Below are positions 8,719-16,913 of a stretch of 64,000 nt of DNA, piece by piece. The notes under the pieces were generated by a model, which saw only the letters and a list, made by a program, of their open reading frames with translations, was not told the DNA's origin and made no database searches. The DNA is from Sulfuricaulis sp. (GTDB taxonomy: Bacteria; Pseudomonadota; Gammaproteobacteria; Acidiferrobacterales; Sulfurifustaceae): the NCBI RefSeq assembly GCF_024653915.1, contig NZ_JANLGY010000022.1:1-64000 (forward strand). The letters run 5' to 3'. The translations under genes and the position numbers were made by a program. Within the stretch, counting starts at the first letter, position 1, and each line of letters opens with the position of its first letter.

Positions 8719-10176
8719 TTATCGTTTTAAGCTCTGTGGTTTTGTGAGCGCACGATTCATTTCCACGCGCCAATCTTTATAGCGCCGCATCAGCCCCGGA
8801 TTCGGTTTTGGTGCAAACGAGTCGCCCGGTTTTTCCTCCGGCCAGTTGGCCGGGAATCTCGCGAGCAGATAGGCCGTCCCGCGCACTGTGGCCTCTTGCT
8901 CCGTTGGCCGATACACCGGTAAGCCGCTTAAATCTGAAAGCCGCTGACATAAACCATCGAGCCGAGACAATCCGCCGGAAACGAGGAGGCGCCCGGGTTG
9001 CGGCGGGATTTTCCGCATGATCTCGAAATTTTCCTGCAAAAGAAAAATAATGGACTCGGCCACCGCGACAACCTTCTGCCACGGCTCACCGTCACCGATC
9101 ACGTGTGAAGGAAAATCCGCCGCCCAGAACGGCGCGCCGAGGCCGGCGACGCCGTTGAGGAACAGTGGAATATCGCCGTCGTGTGCAAGCCATGCGGGCA
9201 GCTGCGCCTCGACGTCCTTCAAACCCCATTCCTGCTCCGCCCAGCGGAGTGCCGCACCGGCGCCATTCACTGTGCCTTCCAGCACGTAGAGGGTCCGGTC
9301 CGCGTCGCGATAGACCACGCTGCTTAACAAGCCGGATGTGTCAGGCAGTTGCTGAAATGCCCGCTGAATAAAGGCACCGGTCCCCATGTTGACGTAAACC
9401 GTCTCCCGTAACGGTTCCCCCAACGCATAGAGCGCTGCGGACTGATCACCAGTAGCGATGGTTAGCGGTATGCGATATTCATTCGCGCGCAGCGTGCCGA
9501 AAACATGGCGCGTGGGCACAGATCGCGGCAGCGCTTGCGCGGAAATGCCGAAAATCTCCAGCAGCCAAGGGTCCCAGTCCAGCGAGTGGAGATTCCACAG
9601 CAAGGTGCGCGCGGCATTGGCGGGATCGGCCAACAACGGTTTTTCCTCGAGCAGGCGGAATAACAGGAAGCTCGCCAGCGGACCCATCGCCAAGCGGCCA
9701 ACGCGACGAGCCGTGGTCACGGCCGGCAGGTGGTCGAGGCACCATCGCATCTTGGACACGCCGTAATGCGCCGAGAGCATGAGCCCGGTGCGTTGATGAA
9801 CTGCCTGGGTTTGTGAAGAGAATTGATCGAGCCATTCATGCGCGCGCCGATCCTGCCAGCTGATGACGGGCGAGAGGGCCTCACCCGTATAGCGGTCCCA
9901 GCAAACCATGCTGGAGCGTTGCGTGGCGAGGCCGGCGCTGCTGATTTGATCGGCACGAGTGCCCAGCGAGGCAACCGCTTTGGTAATGACCGCCTGAAGT
10001 GAGGCGACCAATTCCTCCGGGTCCTGCTCCACCCAGCCCGGTCGGGGCTCGCGCACATCCACTTCGCGCAGCGCGCTGACCTGCAACGCACCACGACCGT
10101 CGAACACCAGCGCGCGGCTGGCATGACCGCCCTGATCGAGACAAAGATAAAGAGGATCAGACGCGACGGGTGACAA
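8719..10176 (-). CDS. FGGY-family carbohydrate kinase (glycerol kinase-like)
   Basis: This 485-aa ATP-dependent sugar or polyol kinase has the two actin-like domains of the FGGY family. The N-terminal phosphate motif is LCLDQGGHASRALVFD. The first domain contains the WQDRRAHEW block, and the second the adenosine motif LLVSGGLSRLDGLCQRL and a QEATVRGTAYL end. The W-Q-D-x-R pattern favours glycerol kinase, in keeping with the nearby glycerol-phosphate genes, but the DQGG motif departs from the usual DQGTTS, so the substrate remains open. It follows cysQ by 6 nt and is the last gene of a nudE-cysQ-kinase operon. Confidence 0.85.
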   Translation of the reverse strand: MSPVASDPLYLCLDQGGHASRALVFDGRGALQVSALREVDVREPRPGWVEQDPEELVASLQAVITKAVASLGTRADQISSAGLATQRSSMVCWDRYTGEALSPVISWQDRRAHEWLDQFSSQTQAVHQRTGLMLSAHYGVSKMRWCLDHLPAVTTARRVGRLAMGPLASFLLFRLLEEKPLLADPANAARTLLWNLHSLDWDPWLLEIFGISAQALPRSVPTRHVFGTLRANEYRIPLTIATGDQSAALYALGEPLRETVYVNMGTGAFIQRAFQQLPDTSGLLSSVVYRDADRTLYVLEGTVNGAGAALRWAEQEWGLKDVEAQLPAWLAHDGDIPLFLNGVAGLGAPFWAADFPSHVIGDGEPWQKVVAVAESIIFLLQENFEIMRKIPPQPGRLLVSGGLSRLDGLCQRLSDLSGLPVYRPTEQEATVRGTAYLLARFPANWPEEKPGDSFAPKPNPGLMRRYKDWRVEMNRALTKPQSLKR

Positions 10177-10182
10177 ATGAAA

Positions 10183-10992
10183 TTATTTTAATGCGGGGAG
10201 ATGGCGGTACCAATCGTAATCGCCGCAGCCACTCACCATAAACGAAGGGTTCAGCAGAGAGGACTTGTTGTAAGCCAGCGGCTGGCGGTTGAGATCGGTC
10301 ACGCGCCCGCCGGCGGCCTCCACCACGCACTGCGCCGCCGCCGTGTCCCACTCCATGGTCGGACCCAGACGCGGATAGACATCGGCCGTGCCCTGAGCCA
10401 CCAGACACAGCTTGATGGCGCTGCCCATGCTGACGACATCGTGTTCGCCAAGATTTTTCAGAAAGGCCTCGGTTTCCGGGCCGGCGTGGGAGCGGCTCGC
10501 CACCACAATCGGTTTCCCACTCTCAAAGCGGCGTGTGTGAATGGCCTGTATCTCGCACTCGCCCTTTTGCTTGAACGCCCCCGCGTCGGCGGAAGCAAAA
10601 TAAGTGAGCCCTGTCACGGGCACATATACCACCCCCAGCACCGGCCGGTTTCCCTCGATCAGGGCGATGTTGACGGTGAATTCGCCGTTGCGGTTGATGA
10701 ACTCCTTGGTTCCGTCGAGAGGGTCCACCAGCCAGAACTGTTTCCAGCCTGCACGTTTTCCGTAATTAACCTCGTCCGATTCCTCGGAGAGCACCGGCAC
10801 ACCAGGGGTCAGAAGCTCCAGTCTTTCGCAGATGATCTCGTGCGCAGCACGATCCGCTTTGGTCAGCGGTGAGTGGTCTTTCTTTTCCTCCACCTCGAAT
10901 CCGCTTTCGTAGACATCCAGAATCCGGCGACCGGCTTCACGCGCGATGTCACAAGCAGGGTTCAGATATTTATGGTGATCGCGTGCACTCAT
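10183..10992 (-). CDS. cysQ: 3'(2'),5'-bisphosphate nucleotidase CysQ
   Basis: This 269-aa member of the lithium-sensitive, Mg-dependent phosphatase family removes the 3' phosphate of PAP, the by-product of PAPS-dependent sulfur assimilation. Metal-site motifs are visible: LSEESDEVNY, the DPLDGTKEF signature and the C-terminal WDTAAAQCVVEAAGG. Length matches CysQ. It starts 3 nt after the nudE stop, so translation is likely coupled. The pairing of cysQ with nudE occurs in many gammaproteobacteria. Confidence 0.92.
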   Translation of the reverse strand: MSARDHHKYLNPACDIAREAGRRILDVYESGFEVEEKKDHSPLTKADRAAHEIICERLELLTPGVPVLSEESDEVNYGKRAGWKQFWLVDPLDGTKEFINRNGEFTVNIALIEGNRPVLGVVYVPVTGLTYFASADAGAFKQKGECEIQAIHTRRFESGKPIVVASRSHAGPETEAFLKNLGEHDVVSMGSAIKLCLVAQGTADVYPRLGPTMEWDTAAAQCVVEAAGGRVTDLNRQPLAYNKSSLLNPSFMVSGCGDYDWYRHLPALK

Positions 10993-10995
10993 GAT

Positions 10996-11562
10996 TCAGC
11001 TTCTCCCGGCCAGCAGTTCACGCACCAGAAACAGCGCCGCGATCGAGCGTGCCTCGGTGCATTCGACGTGTTCAAAAAGTTCCGTAAGACGATCGAGCGA
11101 CCACGGCACCACCTCGATTGCCTCGGGCTCATCACCGGGCCGGCGTTCGGGATAAAGCTCCTGCGCCAGTACCACGTGGGTGGTATGACTGAAATAGCCG
11201 GGCGCCAGCGTCACTGACTTGAGGTGGTTCAGTTTGCGCGCACCGTAACCGACTTCTTCCATGATTTCGCGGTTGGCAGCCTCAATCGGCGTTTCGCCTT
11301 CCTCGATGATGCCCTTGGGTAGCGCCAGTTCGTAACGCTCCACACCGGCGGCATATTCGCGAATCAGCAATACCGTGTTGTCGTCGAGCATCGGTACCAC
11401 CAGCACGGCGCCGCGGGACGAGCCGCGCAGGCGCTCGTAGTTCACTTCGCAACCATTGGCGAAACGCAGGCCGACCTCCTCGACCCGGAACAGACGCGTG
11501 CGCGCGATGGTCTCGGTGCGGGTGATAACAGGTTTATTGCCGGGAGAAACATCGCGTGCCAT
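10996..11562 (-). CDS. nudE: ADP compounds hydrolase NudE (Nudix)
   Basis: This 188-aa Nudix hydrolase is predicted to cleave ADP-ribose, NADH or Ap-type nucleotides. The Nudix box is complete: GIIEEGETPIEAANREIMEE follows the G-x5-E-x7-RE-x2-EE pattern, then VGYGA. The start at 11562 (MARDVSP) was chosen over upstream codons because the extension is not conserved-looking. It is the first gene of the nudE-cysQ-FGGY operon. It is divergent from a rightward group containing yrfG, a neighbour of nudE in E. coli as well. Confidence 0.9.
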   Translation of the reverse strand: MARDVSPGNKPVITRTETIARTRLFRVEEVGLRFANGCEVNYERLRGSSRGAVLVVPMLDDNTVLLIREYAAGVERYELALPKGIIEEGETPIEAANREIMEEVGYGARKLNHLKSVTLAPGYFSHTTHVVLAQELYPERRPGDEPEAIEVVPWSLDRLTELFEHVECTEARSIAALFLVRELLAGRS

Positions 11563-11675
11563 AACCTGAAGGTTAATCCTTTTTGATTCAGGAACAAAAT
11601 AGGGAAATTTCCTCCACCGCCGCAACAGGTATATGCTTGTGCCGATACATTTTTTCGGACACGCGGGATCAGCCC

Positions 11676-12023
11676 ATGATCGTAATTGAAGAACAAAACG
11701 ACCTGCTCAAGGCAACGGTCTATTCCGAGCTTTCGCTCGCGGATTTCCAGGAACTGGAAAGCACTGTCCAGCGTGAACTCAAACAGGCGCCGAAAATCAA
11801 ACTGCTGCTCGATCTGACGAAAATGTCGGGCTACAGCGTCGACGTGGTTTGGGAGGACATCCGCTTCACCCATGCCCATGCCCACGATTTCCGTCGCATC
11901 GCCGTGGTCACGACCAGCATTTGGGCGACCTGGCTGGGCTGGCTGCCTTCCGCCTTTACCGACGCGGAGATCAAGCATTTCGAAGATGCCGCGGCGGCAG
12001 GCGCCTGGCTGCAAAGCCGCTGA
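11676..12023 (+). CDS. STAS/SpoIIAA-like protein
   Basis: This 115-aa cytoplasmic protein has the alpha/beta pattern of the SpoIIAA-like (DUF3478) family: MIVIEEQNDLLKATVYSELS at the start, the central KIKLLLDLTKMSGYS strand-turn, and a C-terminal AGAWLQSR end. Members are related to STAS domains but usually lack the phosphorylated serine, and some bind lipid-like ligands. The ATG at 11676 is preceded by a weak GGGATC site. It heads a likely operon with yrfG and the acyltransferase. Confidence 0.8.
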   Translation: MIVIEEQNDLLKATVYSELSLADFQELESTVQRELKQAPKIKLLLDLTKMSGYSVDVVWEDIRFTHAHAHDFRRIAVVTTSIWATWLGWLPSAFTDAEIKHFEDAAAAGAWLQSR

Positions 12024-12054
12024 CTATCGGTCTCACCGACTTGACCGACTGCCC

Positions 12055-12711
12055 ATGATCGCCTGGAACCAGCTCGATACCCTGCTGCTCGACCTCGACG
12101 GCACCCTGCTCGACCTGCATTACGACAACCATTTCTGGCTCGAACACGTTCCGCGTCGCTATGCGGAGACGCACGGCCTTGCGCCCGATGCCGCCAGGGA
12201 GGAAGTACTGGGGCGCTACAAGCGCGCCGAGGGCACGCTCAATTGGTACTGCGTGGACTACTGGAGCCGGGAACTGCGACTCGACATCCCGCAACTCAAG
12301 GAAGAGGTCAATCACCTGATTGCGGTGCACCCGCATGTACTCGATTTCCTCGAGGCAGTGAAGGCCATGAAAAAACGCGTGGTGCTGGTTACCAATGCCC
12401 ACGGCAAGACGCTGACCATCAAGTTCCAGCGCACCGCCTTGCACGGCCATTTCGACGCCGTGGTCTGTTCGCACGATCTCGGGCTACCGAAGGAACACAC
12501 GGGTTTCTGGGACAAGATGCAGCAGGTACAGCCGTTCGAGAAGCGTACCGCGCTGCTCATCGACGACAGCCTGCCGGTGCTGCGTTCGGTGAGCCAATAC
12601 GGCATCGGTCAGCTGCTCGCGGTGTACAAACCGGATTCGAAACAGCCGGAAAAAGACGTCGGAGAATTCCGCGCCATCCGCAGCTTCCGGGAGATCATGC
12701 CCGTCCCCTGA
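12055..12711 (+). CDS. yrfG: GMP/IMP nucleotidase YrfG (HAD family)
   Basis: This 218-aa HAD-superfamily phosphatase is predicted to dephosphorylate purine nucleotides (GMP, IMP) as E. coli YrfG does. Motif I is LLLDLDGTLLDL with the two catalytic aspartates, motif II is VVLVTNAHGKT, and motif IV is ALLIDDSLPVL. The start at 12055 places motif I close to the N-terminus; the frame is open upstream into the previous gene but in a region already coding in another frame. Its stop overlaps the next start (TGATG). Confidence 0.9.
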   Translation: MIAWNQLDTLLLDLDGTLLDLHYDNHFWLEHVPRRYAETHGLAPDAAREEVLGRYKRAEGTLNWYCVDYWSRELRLDIPQLKEEVNHLIAVHPHVLDFLEAVKAMKKRVVLVTNAHGKTLTIKFQRTALHGHFDAVVCSHDLGLPKEHTGFWDKMQQVQPFEKRTALLIDDSLPVLRSVSQYGIGQLLAVYKPDSKQPEKDVGEFRAIRSFREIMPVP

Positions 12712-13592
12712 TGCGCGCGTTTTTCCTCAAGGGTATATTTCAGCTATTCGCCATGACGCCGCTGCCGCTGGCGCACGCGTTGGGCACCATGCTCGGATGG
12801 TTTTTTCTGATCATCCCGAATAAGCGCCGACGAACCGCTAAGATCAATCTTGATCTGTGTTTTCCCGAGATGCAACGTGGAACGCGGCGCCGGCTGCTGC
12901 AGCGGAACATGATCGAGCTTGGCAAGTCCGTCACCGAAATTGGGGCGCTCTGGACGCGCAGCAATAAAAACATGCGCCGGCTGGTGCGACATATCAGCGG
13001 AGAAGACAAACTGAAAAAAGCGCTCCTTCGCGGAAAAGGGGTGATCCTGGGGATGCCGCACCTGGGCGCGTGGGAGATGGTGAACCTGTACTGCTCAATG
13101 CACTATCCCCTCACCACGCTCTATCGCGCGCCGCCGATGTCGCAGATGGGAATATTGATGCGCAAGGCGCGCGAGCGGTTCAGCGCGCGTCTCGTCTCGG
13201 CAGACAACACCGGAATTCGTGCACTGTACAAGGCGCTGGAGCGTGGCGAGATGGTCGCGATCCTGCCGGACCAGGTTCCATCCTCGCGCAGCGGGAGCGT
13301 GTTCGCGCCTTTCTTCGGCATCCCCGCCAGCACCATGGTGCTACTGTCTCGCTTGGCCCTCAAAACCGGCGCGCCCGTCGTGTTCGGCTGCGCCGAGCGC
13401 TTGCCGAACGGAAGGGGATATCATCTTCATTTTCTCCCGGCGCCGTCAGCGATCGGTCGGGGCAGCATCGAATCCTCTGCATCCGAGGTCAATTCCATGG
13501 TGGAACAGTGTGCGCGGGCCATCCCGGAGCAGTATCAATGGATTTACAAACGCTTTCGCGTGCGGCCGACCGGTGAGCAGGCTTTTTACTGA
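12711..13592 (+). CDS. LpxL/HtrB-type lipid A acyltransferase
   Basis: This 293-aa inner-membrane acyltransferase of the late lipid A biosynthesis family transfers an acyl chain from acyl-ACP to lipid A precursors. The catalytic H-x4-E motif is HLGAWE (H117, E122), and the second motif is the ILPDQVP segment followed by FFGIPAS. An N-terminal hydrophobic helix (about 12-36) anchors it. Which acyl chain it adds (LpxL, LpxM or LpxP role) is not decidable here. The start overlaps the yrfG stop by one base. Confidence 0.88.
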   Translation: MRAFFLKGIFQLFAMTPLPLAHALGTMLGWFFLIIPNKRRRTAKINLDLCFPEMQRGTRRRLLQRNMIELGKSVTEIGALWTRSNKNMRRLVRHISGEDKLKKALLRGKGVILGMPHLGAWEMVNLYCSMHYPLTTLYRAPPMSQMGILMRKARERFSARLVSADNTGIRALYKALERGEMVAILPDQVPSSRSGSVFAPFFGIPASTMVLLSRLALKTGAPVVFGCAERLPNGRGYHLHFLPAPSAIGRGSIESSASEVNSMVEQCARAIPEQYQWIYKRFRVRPTGEQAFY

Positions 13593-13648
13593 GGGCGGTG
13601 CCCGGCTGTCGAGGGGACAGAAACTACGCCCGGCGCCGAAGGGGATCT

Positions 13649-14110
13649 TTACACTGGGGCTGGCCGGGCGCGTGTCGACAGCGGGCCCACGTCCTTGAAA
13701 CGTCTCTCCCAGCTCTTGAAGCGATTGCGGCAATAGGCGAGCAGGGCCTCGTAGTCGGGGAAAAACAGATCAAAGTCCTCGTGACCGGACGGACCCTCGA
13801 ACTCACAACCATCGTTGGAATGTTCGCGGCAGATTTGCGGGCGGGTTTCGTAGATGCCGCAGCGTCCACCGGGCTGCAAGTGCCGACAGGAATTGTTGAC
13901 CAGCAAAAACCAGCCATCGCTGTCCTTGTACATCTGGGTGTCCCGGTGCGAGATCTGCCACAACAGCACGTCGAAGTCCTCCATCGAGCGCGGCGTGTCG
14001 ATTGACTGGGTCAGGTAGGTGCAGCAGGTCGCGCCCTTGCAGAAGGTGCATTTGTTCTCAGGGGTAATTTTCACCTCGCGCGCAAGCAGGATCGGAATGG
14101 CGGTGGTCAT
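13649..14110 (-). CDS. YkgJ-type cysteine-cluster protein
   Basis: This 153-aa protein has the eight-cysteine pattern of the YkgJ/UPF0153 family, thought to hold zinc or an iron-sulfur cluster. The cysteines group as KCTFCKGATCC near residue 20-30, then CRHLQPGGRCGIYETRPQIC, and DGCEF. The function is unknown. It faces the acyltransferase gene convergently with a 56-nt gap. Confidence 0.85.
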   Translation of the reverse strand: MTTAIPILLAREVKITPENKCTFCKGATCCTYLTQSIDTPRSMEDFDVLLWQISHRDTQMYKDSDGWFLLVNNSCRHLQPGGRCGIYETRPQICREHSNDGCEFEGPSGHEDFDLFFPDYEALLAYCRNRFKSWERRFKDVGPLSTRARPAPV

Positions 14111-14253
14111 GGGTTTTTATCAGGTCGGTCCGGAAGGGGCGGCATTATAGCGGTGGCGCTTGGGGATGACGAGTCCGATGTGTGCGTACCGGTGCGCTGC
14201 GGTTCCGACGTTCCTGTCATACAATAAGCAGACTAACGACGAAGAACACCAAC

Positions 14254-15099
14254 ATGAAACTTAACGCCAGGGATTTCAAGGCTTGGGACAACAAGTGCAT
14301 TACCCTCCTCGGTATGTCCGGGGTGGGCAAGACGCGCCTGGCCATCAAGCTACGCAAGCGCAACTGGTTCCATTATTCCGGGGACTATCGCATCGGCACG
14401 CGCTATCTCGACGAGCCGATCCTCGATCACATCAAGCAACAGGCGATGCAGGTCCCGTTCCTGCGCGAGTTGCTGCGCTCGGACTCGATTTTCATCCGCA
14501 ACAACATAACGGTGGACAACCTCCTGCCGGTGTCGAGTTTTCTGGGCAAACTGGGCAACCCGGAATTGGGCGGCCTCGGCCTGAAGGAGTTCAAATACCG
14601 CCAGGAGTTGCACCGGCAGGCGGAGATCGCGACCATGCGCGATGTCCCGGAATTCATCGGCAAGGCGCGCGAGATTTACGGCTACAAGCATTTCGTCAAT
14701 GACGCCGGCGGCAGCCTGTGCGAGCTCGACGATCCGGCGACCATCAAGGTGCTGGCCGATCACACGCTGATCCTGTACATCCGCGCGACTGAAAAAGACG
14801 AGCAGGAGCTGATTCACCGCGCCGAGGAAGATCCGAAGCCGCTCTACTATCGCGAGGCGTTCCTCGATGAGCAGCTGGAAATCTATCTGCGCGAGAAAAA
14901 ATTATCCTACGTGGCGCAGATCGATCCGGATGATTTCGTGCGCTGGATGTTTCCGCGCCTGTTCCACTCGCGCGTACCGCGCTATCAGGCCATTGCCGAC
15001 CAGCATGGCTATACCGTCAGCACCGACGAGCTCAAAGATGTGCGCGACGAGGCCGGCTTTCTGCGCCTGGTGGAAAAAGTCCTGGAAAAACAATCCTAG
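14254..15099 (+). CDS. P-loop ATPase/kinase-like protein next to metA
   Basis: This 281-aa protein has a Walker A motif near the N-terminus (GMSGVGKTRL, about residues 23-32) and a nucleotide-kinase-like layout, but I do not recognise a named enzyme. The middle is charged and helical and the C-terminus contains VRWMFPRLFHSRVPRYQAI. The start at 14254 was chosen because it puts the P-loop at a normal distance; upstream codons to 14182 add a poorly structured extension. It lies 8 nt before metA, which points to co-transcription and a possible link to methionine synthesis (inference). Confidence 0.75.
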   Translation: MKLNARDFKAWDNKCITLLGMSGVGKTRLAIKLRKRNWFHYSGDYRIGTRYLDEPILDHIKQQAMQVPFLRELLRSDSIFIRNNITVDNLLPVSSFLGKLGNPELGGLGLKEFKYRQELHRQAEIATMRDVPEFIGKAREIYGYKHFVNDAGGSLCELDDPATIKVLADHTLILYIRATEKDEQELIHRAEEDPKPLYYREAFLDEQLEIYLREKKLSYVAQIDPDDFVRWMFPRLFHSRVPRYQAIADQHGYTVSTDELKDVRDEAGFLRLVEKVLEKQS

Positions 15100-15107
15100 G
15101 TCCCGCC

Positions 15108-16178
15108 ATGCCGCTGGTCGCCAATTCCAAGCTACCGACATTCGAACGCCTTCGGCAGGATGGCGAAAACGTTCTGCCGGGCGACATAGCGCTGCACCAG
15201 GACATCCGCGAGCTGCACATCGGGCTGCTCAACATGATGCCGGATGCGGCGCTGGCCGCGACCGAGCGCCAGTTCTTCCGACTCGTCGGCGAGTCAAACC
15301 AGATCGCACAGTTCTACATGCACCCGTTCACGCTCAAAGAACTCAAGCGTAGCGCCGAGGCTGAAGCTTATGTCGGTCAGTATTACGAGACCTTTGACCA
15401 GATCAAGGAACAAGGACTGGACGCGCTCATCATCACCGGCGCCAATGTGACCCAGCCGGACCTGGCGCTCGAGCCCTTCTGGAAGCCGCTCAACAAGGTG
15501 ATTGACTGGGCCTACGACAACGTCACGTCGACGTTGTGCTCGTGCCTGGCAACGCACGCGGTGCTGCAATTCCGCTATGGCAAGAAGCGCCAGCATCTGG
15601 GCTATAAGCGCTGGGGGGTTTATTTGCATGAAGTGGTGGAACGCAAGCATCCGCTGGTGTCTGACGTCAATACGCGCTTCGACGTGCCACACTCGCGCTT
15701 CAACCAAATCGACCGTGAGCAGTTCGAGGATGCGGGACTGCATATTCTGGTGGAGAGCGAAGTCGCGGGTGTTCATCTCGCGGTAAGCGAAGACCAGTTC
15801 CGTATCGTTTTCTTCCAGGGGCATCCGGAATATGACACGGTGAGTCTGTTCAAGGAATACAAGCGCGAGATCAACCGCTTCATCAAGGGTGAGCGCGAGG
15901 ATTATCCGCCGTACCCCGAAAACTATTTCAGTCTCCGTCTCGAAGCCATCCTGGAGGAGCACCAGGACCATTTGATCCGAGCCAAAAGCCGCGCGACGAA
16001 ACTGCCCGAGCTGCCGGAATCCATCATCGTCCCGAACCTCGACAACACCTGGCACGATACCGCCGAGGCGGTGATCAACAACTGGATCGGCAAGGTTTAC
16101 CAGGTCACCAACAACGACCGCAGAAAACCGTTTCAGGATGGCGTGAACCTGTCCGATCCGCTCGGGCTGAAAAAATAG
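15108..16178 (+). CDS. metA: Homoserine O-acyltransferase, MetA family
   Basis: This 356-aa class-I glutamine-amidotransferase-like acyltransferase activates homoserine for methionine synthesis. The catalytic cysteine is most likely C146 in TLCSCLATHA, and the histidine lies in FFQGHPEYDT. N-terminal motifs HIGLLNMMPDAAL and TGANV are typical of MetA. The acyl donor (succinyl- or acetyl-CoA) is set by one residue near the active site and cannot be assigned safely by eye. It is slightly longer than E. coli MetA, with a C-terminal tail (DGVNLSDPLGLKK). Confidence 0.92.
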   Translation: MPLVANSKLPTFERLRQDGENVLPGDIALHQDIRELHIGLLNMMPDAALAATERQFFRLVGESNQIAQFYMHPFTLKELKRSAEAEAYVGQYYETFDQIKEQGLDALIITGANVTQPDLALEPFWKPLNKVIDWAYDNVTSTLCSCLATHAVLQFRYGKKRQHLGYKRWGVYLHEVVERKHPLVSDVNTRFDVPHSRFNQIDREQFEDAGLHILVESEVAGVHLAVSEDQFRIVFFQGHPEYDTVSLFKEYKREINRFIKGEREDYPPYPENYFSLRLEAILEEHQDHLIRAKSRATKLPELPESIIVPNLDNTWHDTAEAVINNWIGKVYQVTNNDRRKPFQDGVNLSDPLGLKK

Positions 16179-16190
16179 CTGACTTTCTGC

Positions 16191-16877
16191 TCAGCCCTGC
16201 GCATCGGCGACGATGGGCTCGACCACGATCTCGACACGCCGGTTCAATCGGCGGCCGTCTTCGGTGGCGTTGGTCGCACGCGGTGATGTTTCCCCCTGCC
16301 CCACGGACTCGAGCCGTTGCGCAATGACGCCCTTGGCACGCAGGTAATCCGCCACCGCGCCGGAACGGCGTTCCGACAATGTCTGGTTGTACTGATGCGT
16401 GCCGACATTATCGGTGTGGCCAACGATGGTCAGGTGCGTCTTGCCGTAACGCACCAGCACGTTGGCGATCTTGTCCATGGTGCTGTGGAAACCGGTCTTG
16501 ATCTCGGACGAATTGAAATCAAACGCCGTCTGCGCCGTCATCGTGATCAGCAGATTATTCTGGCCCACCTTCTGAACCTGAATTGCGCCGCCCTGGACCT
16601 CGGGGGCCAGCACTTTCTCAAGGTCCTTTTTCTGGGAATCCATGTAGGTGCCGACGCCCGCGCCGGCAAGGCCGCCGCCGACCGCGCCGATCAGCGCGCC
16701 CTTGCTGCGCTTGTCCTTCTTCGCCAGCGCGCCGACGACCGCGCCCGAGGCCGCGCCGATCAAGGCGCCTTTCTCGGCGTCGGTCATGGGGCGACGATTA
16801 CCATATTCGTCGGTCGCACAACCGGTGATGACGGCGGTAAAAGCCGCGGCGATAAAATAAACGATGATTCGCTTCAT
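16191..16877 (-). CDS. Glycine-zipper OmpA-family lipoprotein (YiaD-like)
   Basis: This 228-aa outer-membrane lipoprotein has a signal peptide with lipobox ITGC (about residue 19), a glycine-zipper segment (GALIGAASGAVVGALA, repeated as GALIGAVGGGLAGAG) and a C-terminal OmpA-like peptidoglycan-binding domain. The OmpA motif is TIVGHTDNVGTHQYNQTLSE with RRSGAVADYL. The start at 16877 (MKRII) fits a normal lipoprotein signal. It is the last gene after the two-component system on the same strand (36 nt gap), so it may be part of that transcript. Confidence 0.9.
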   Translation of the reverse strand: MKRIIVYFIAAAFTAVITGCATDEYGNRRPMTDAEKGALIGAASGAVVGALAKKDKRSKGALIGAVGGGLAGAGVGTYMDSQKKDLEKVLAPEVQGGAIQVQKVGQNNLLITMTAQTAFDFNSSEIKTGFHSTMDKIANVLVRYGKTHLTIVGHTDNVGTHQYNQTLSERRSGAVADYLRAKGVIAQRLESVGQGETSPRATNATEDGRRLNRRVEIVVEPIVADAQG

Positions 16878-16913
16878 GATATTTCCCTCCAATTGATTTT
16901 AAAAAATAGTGTC

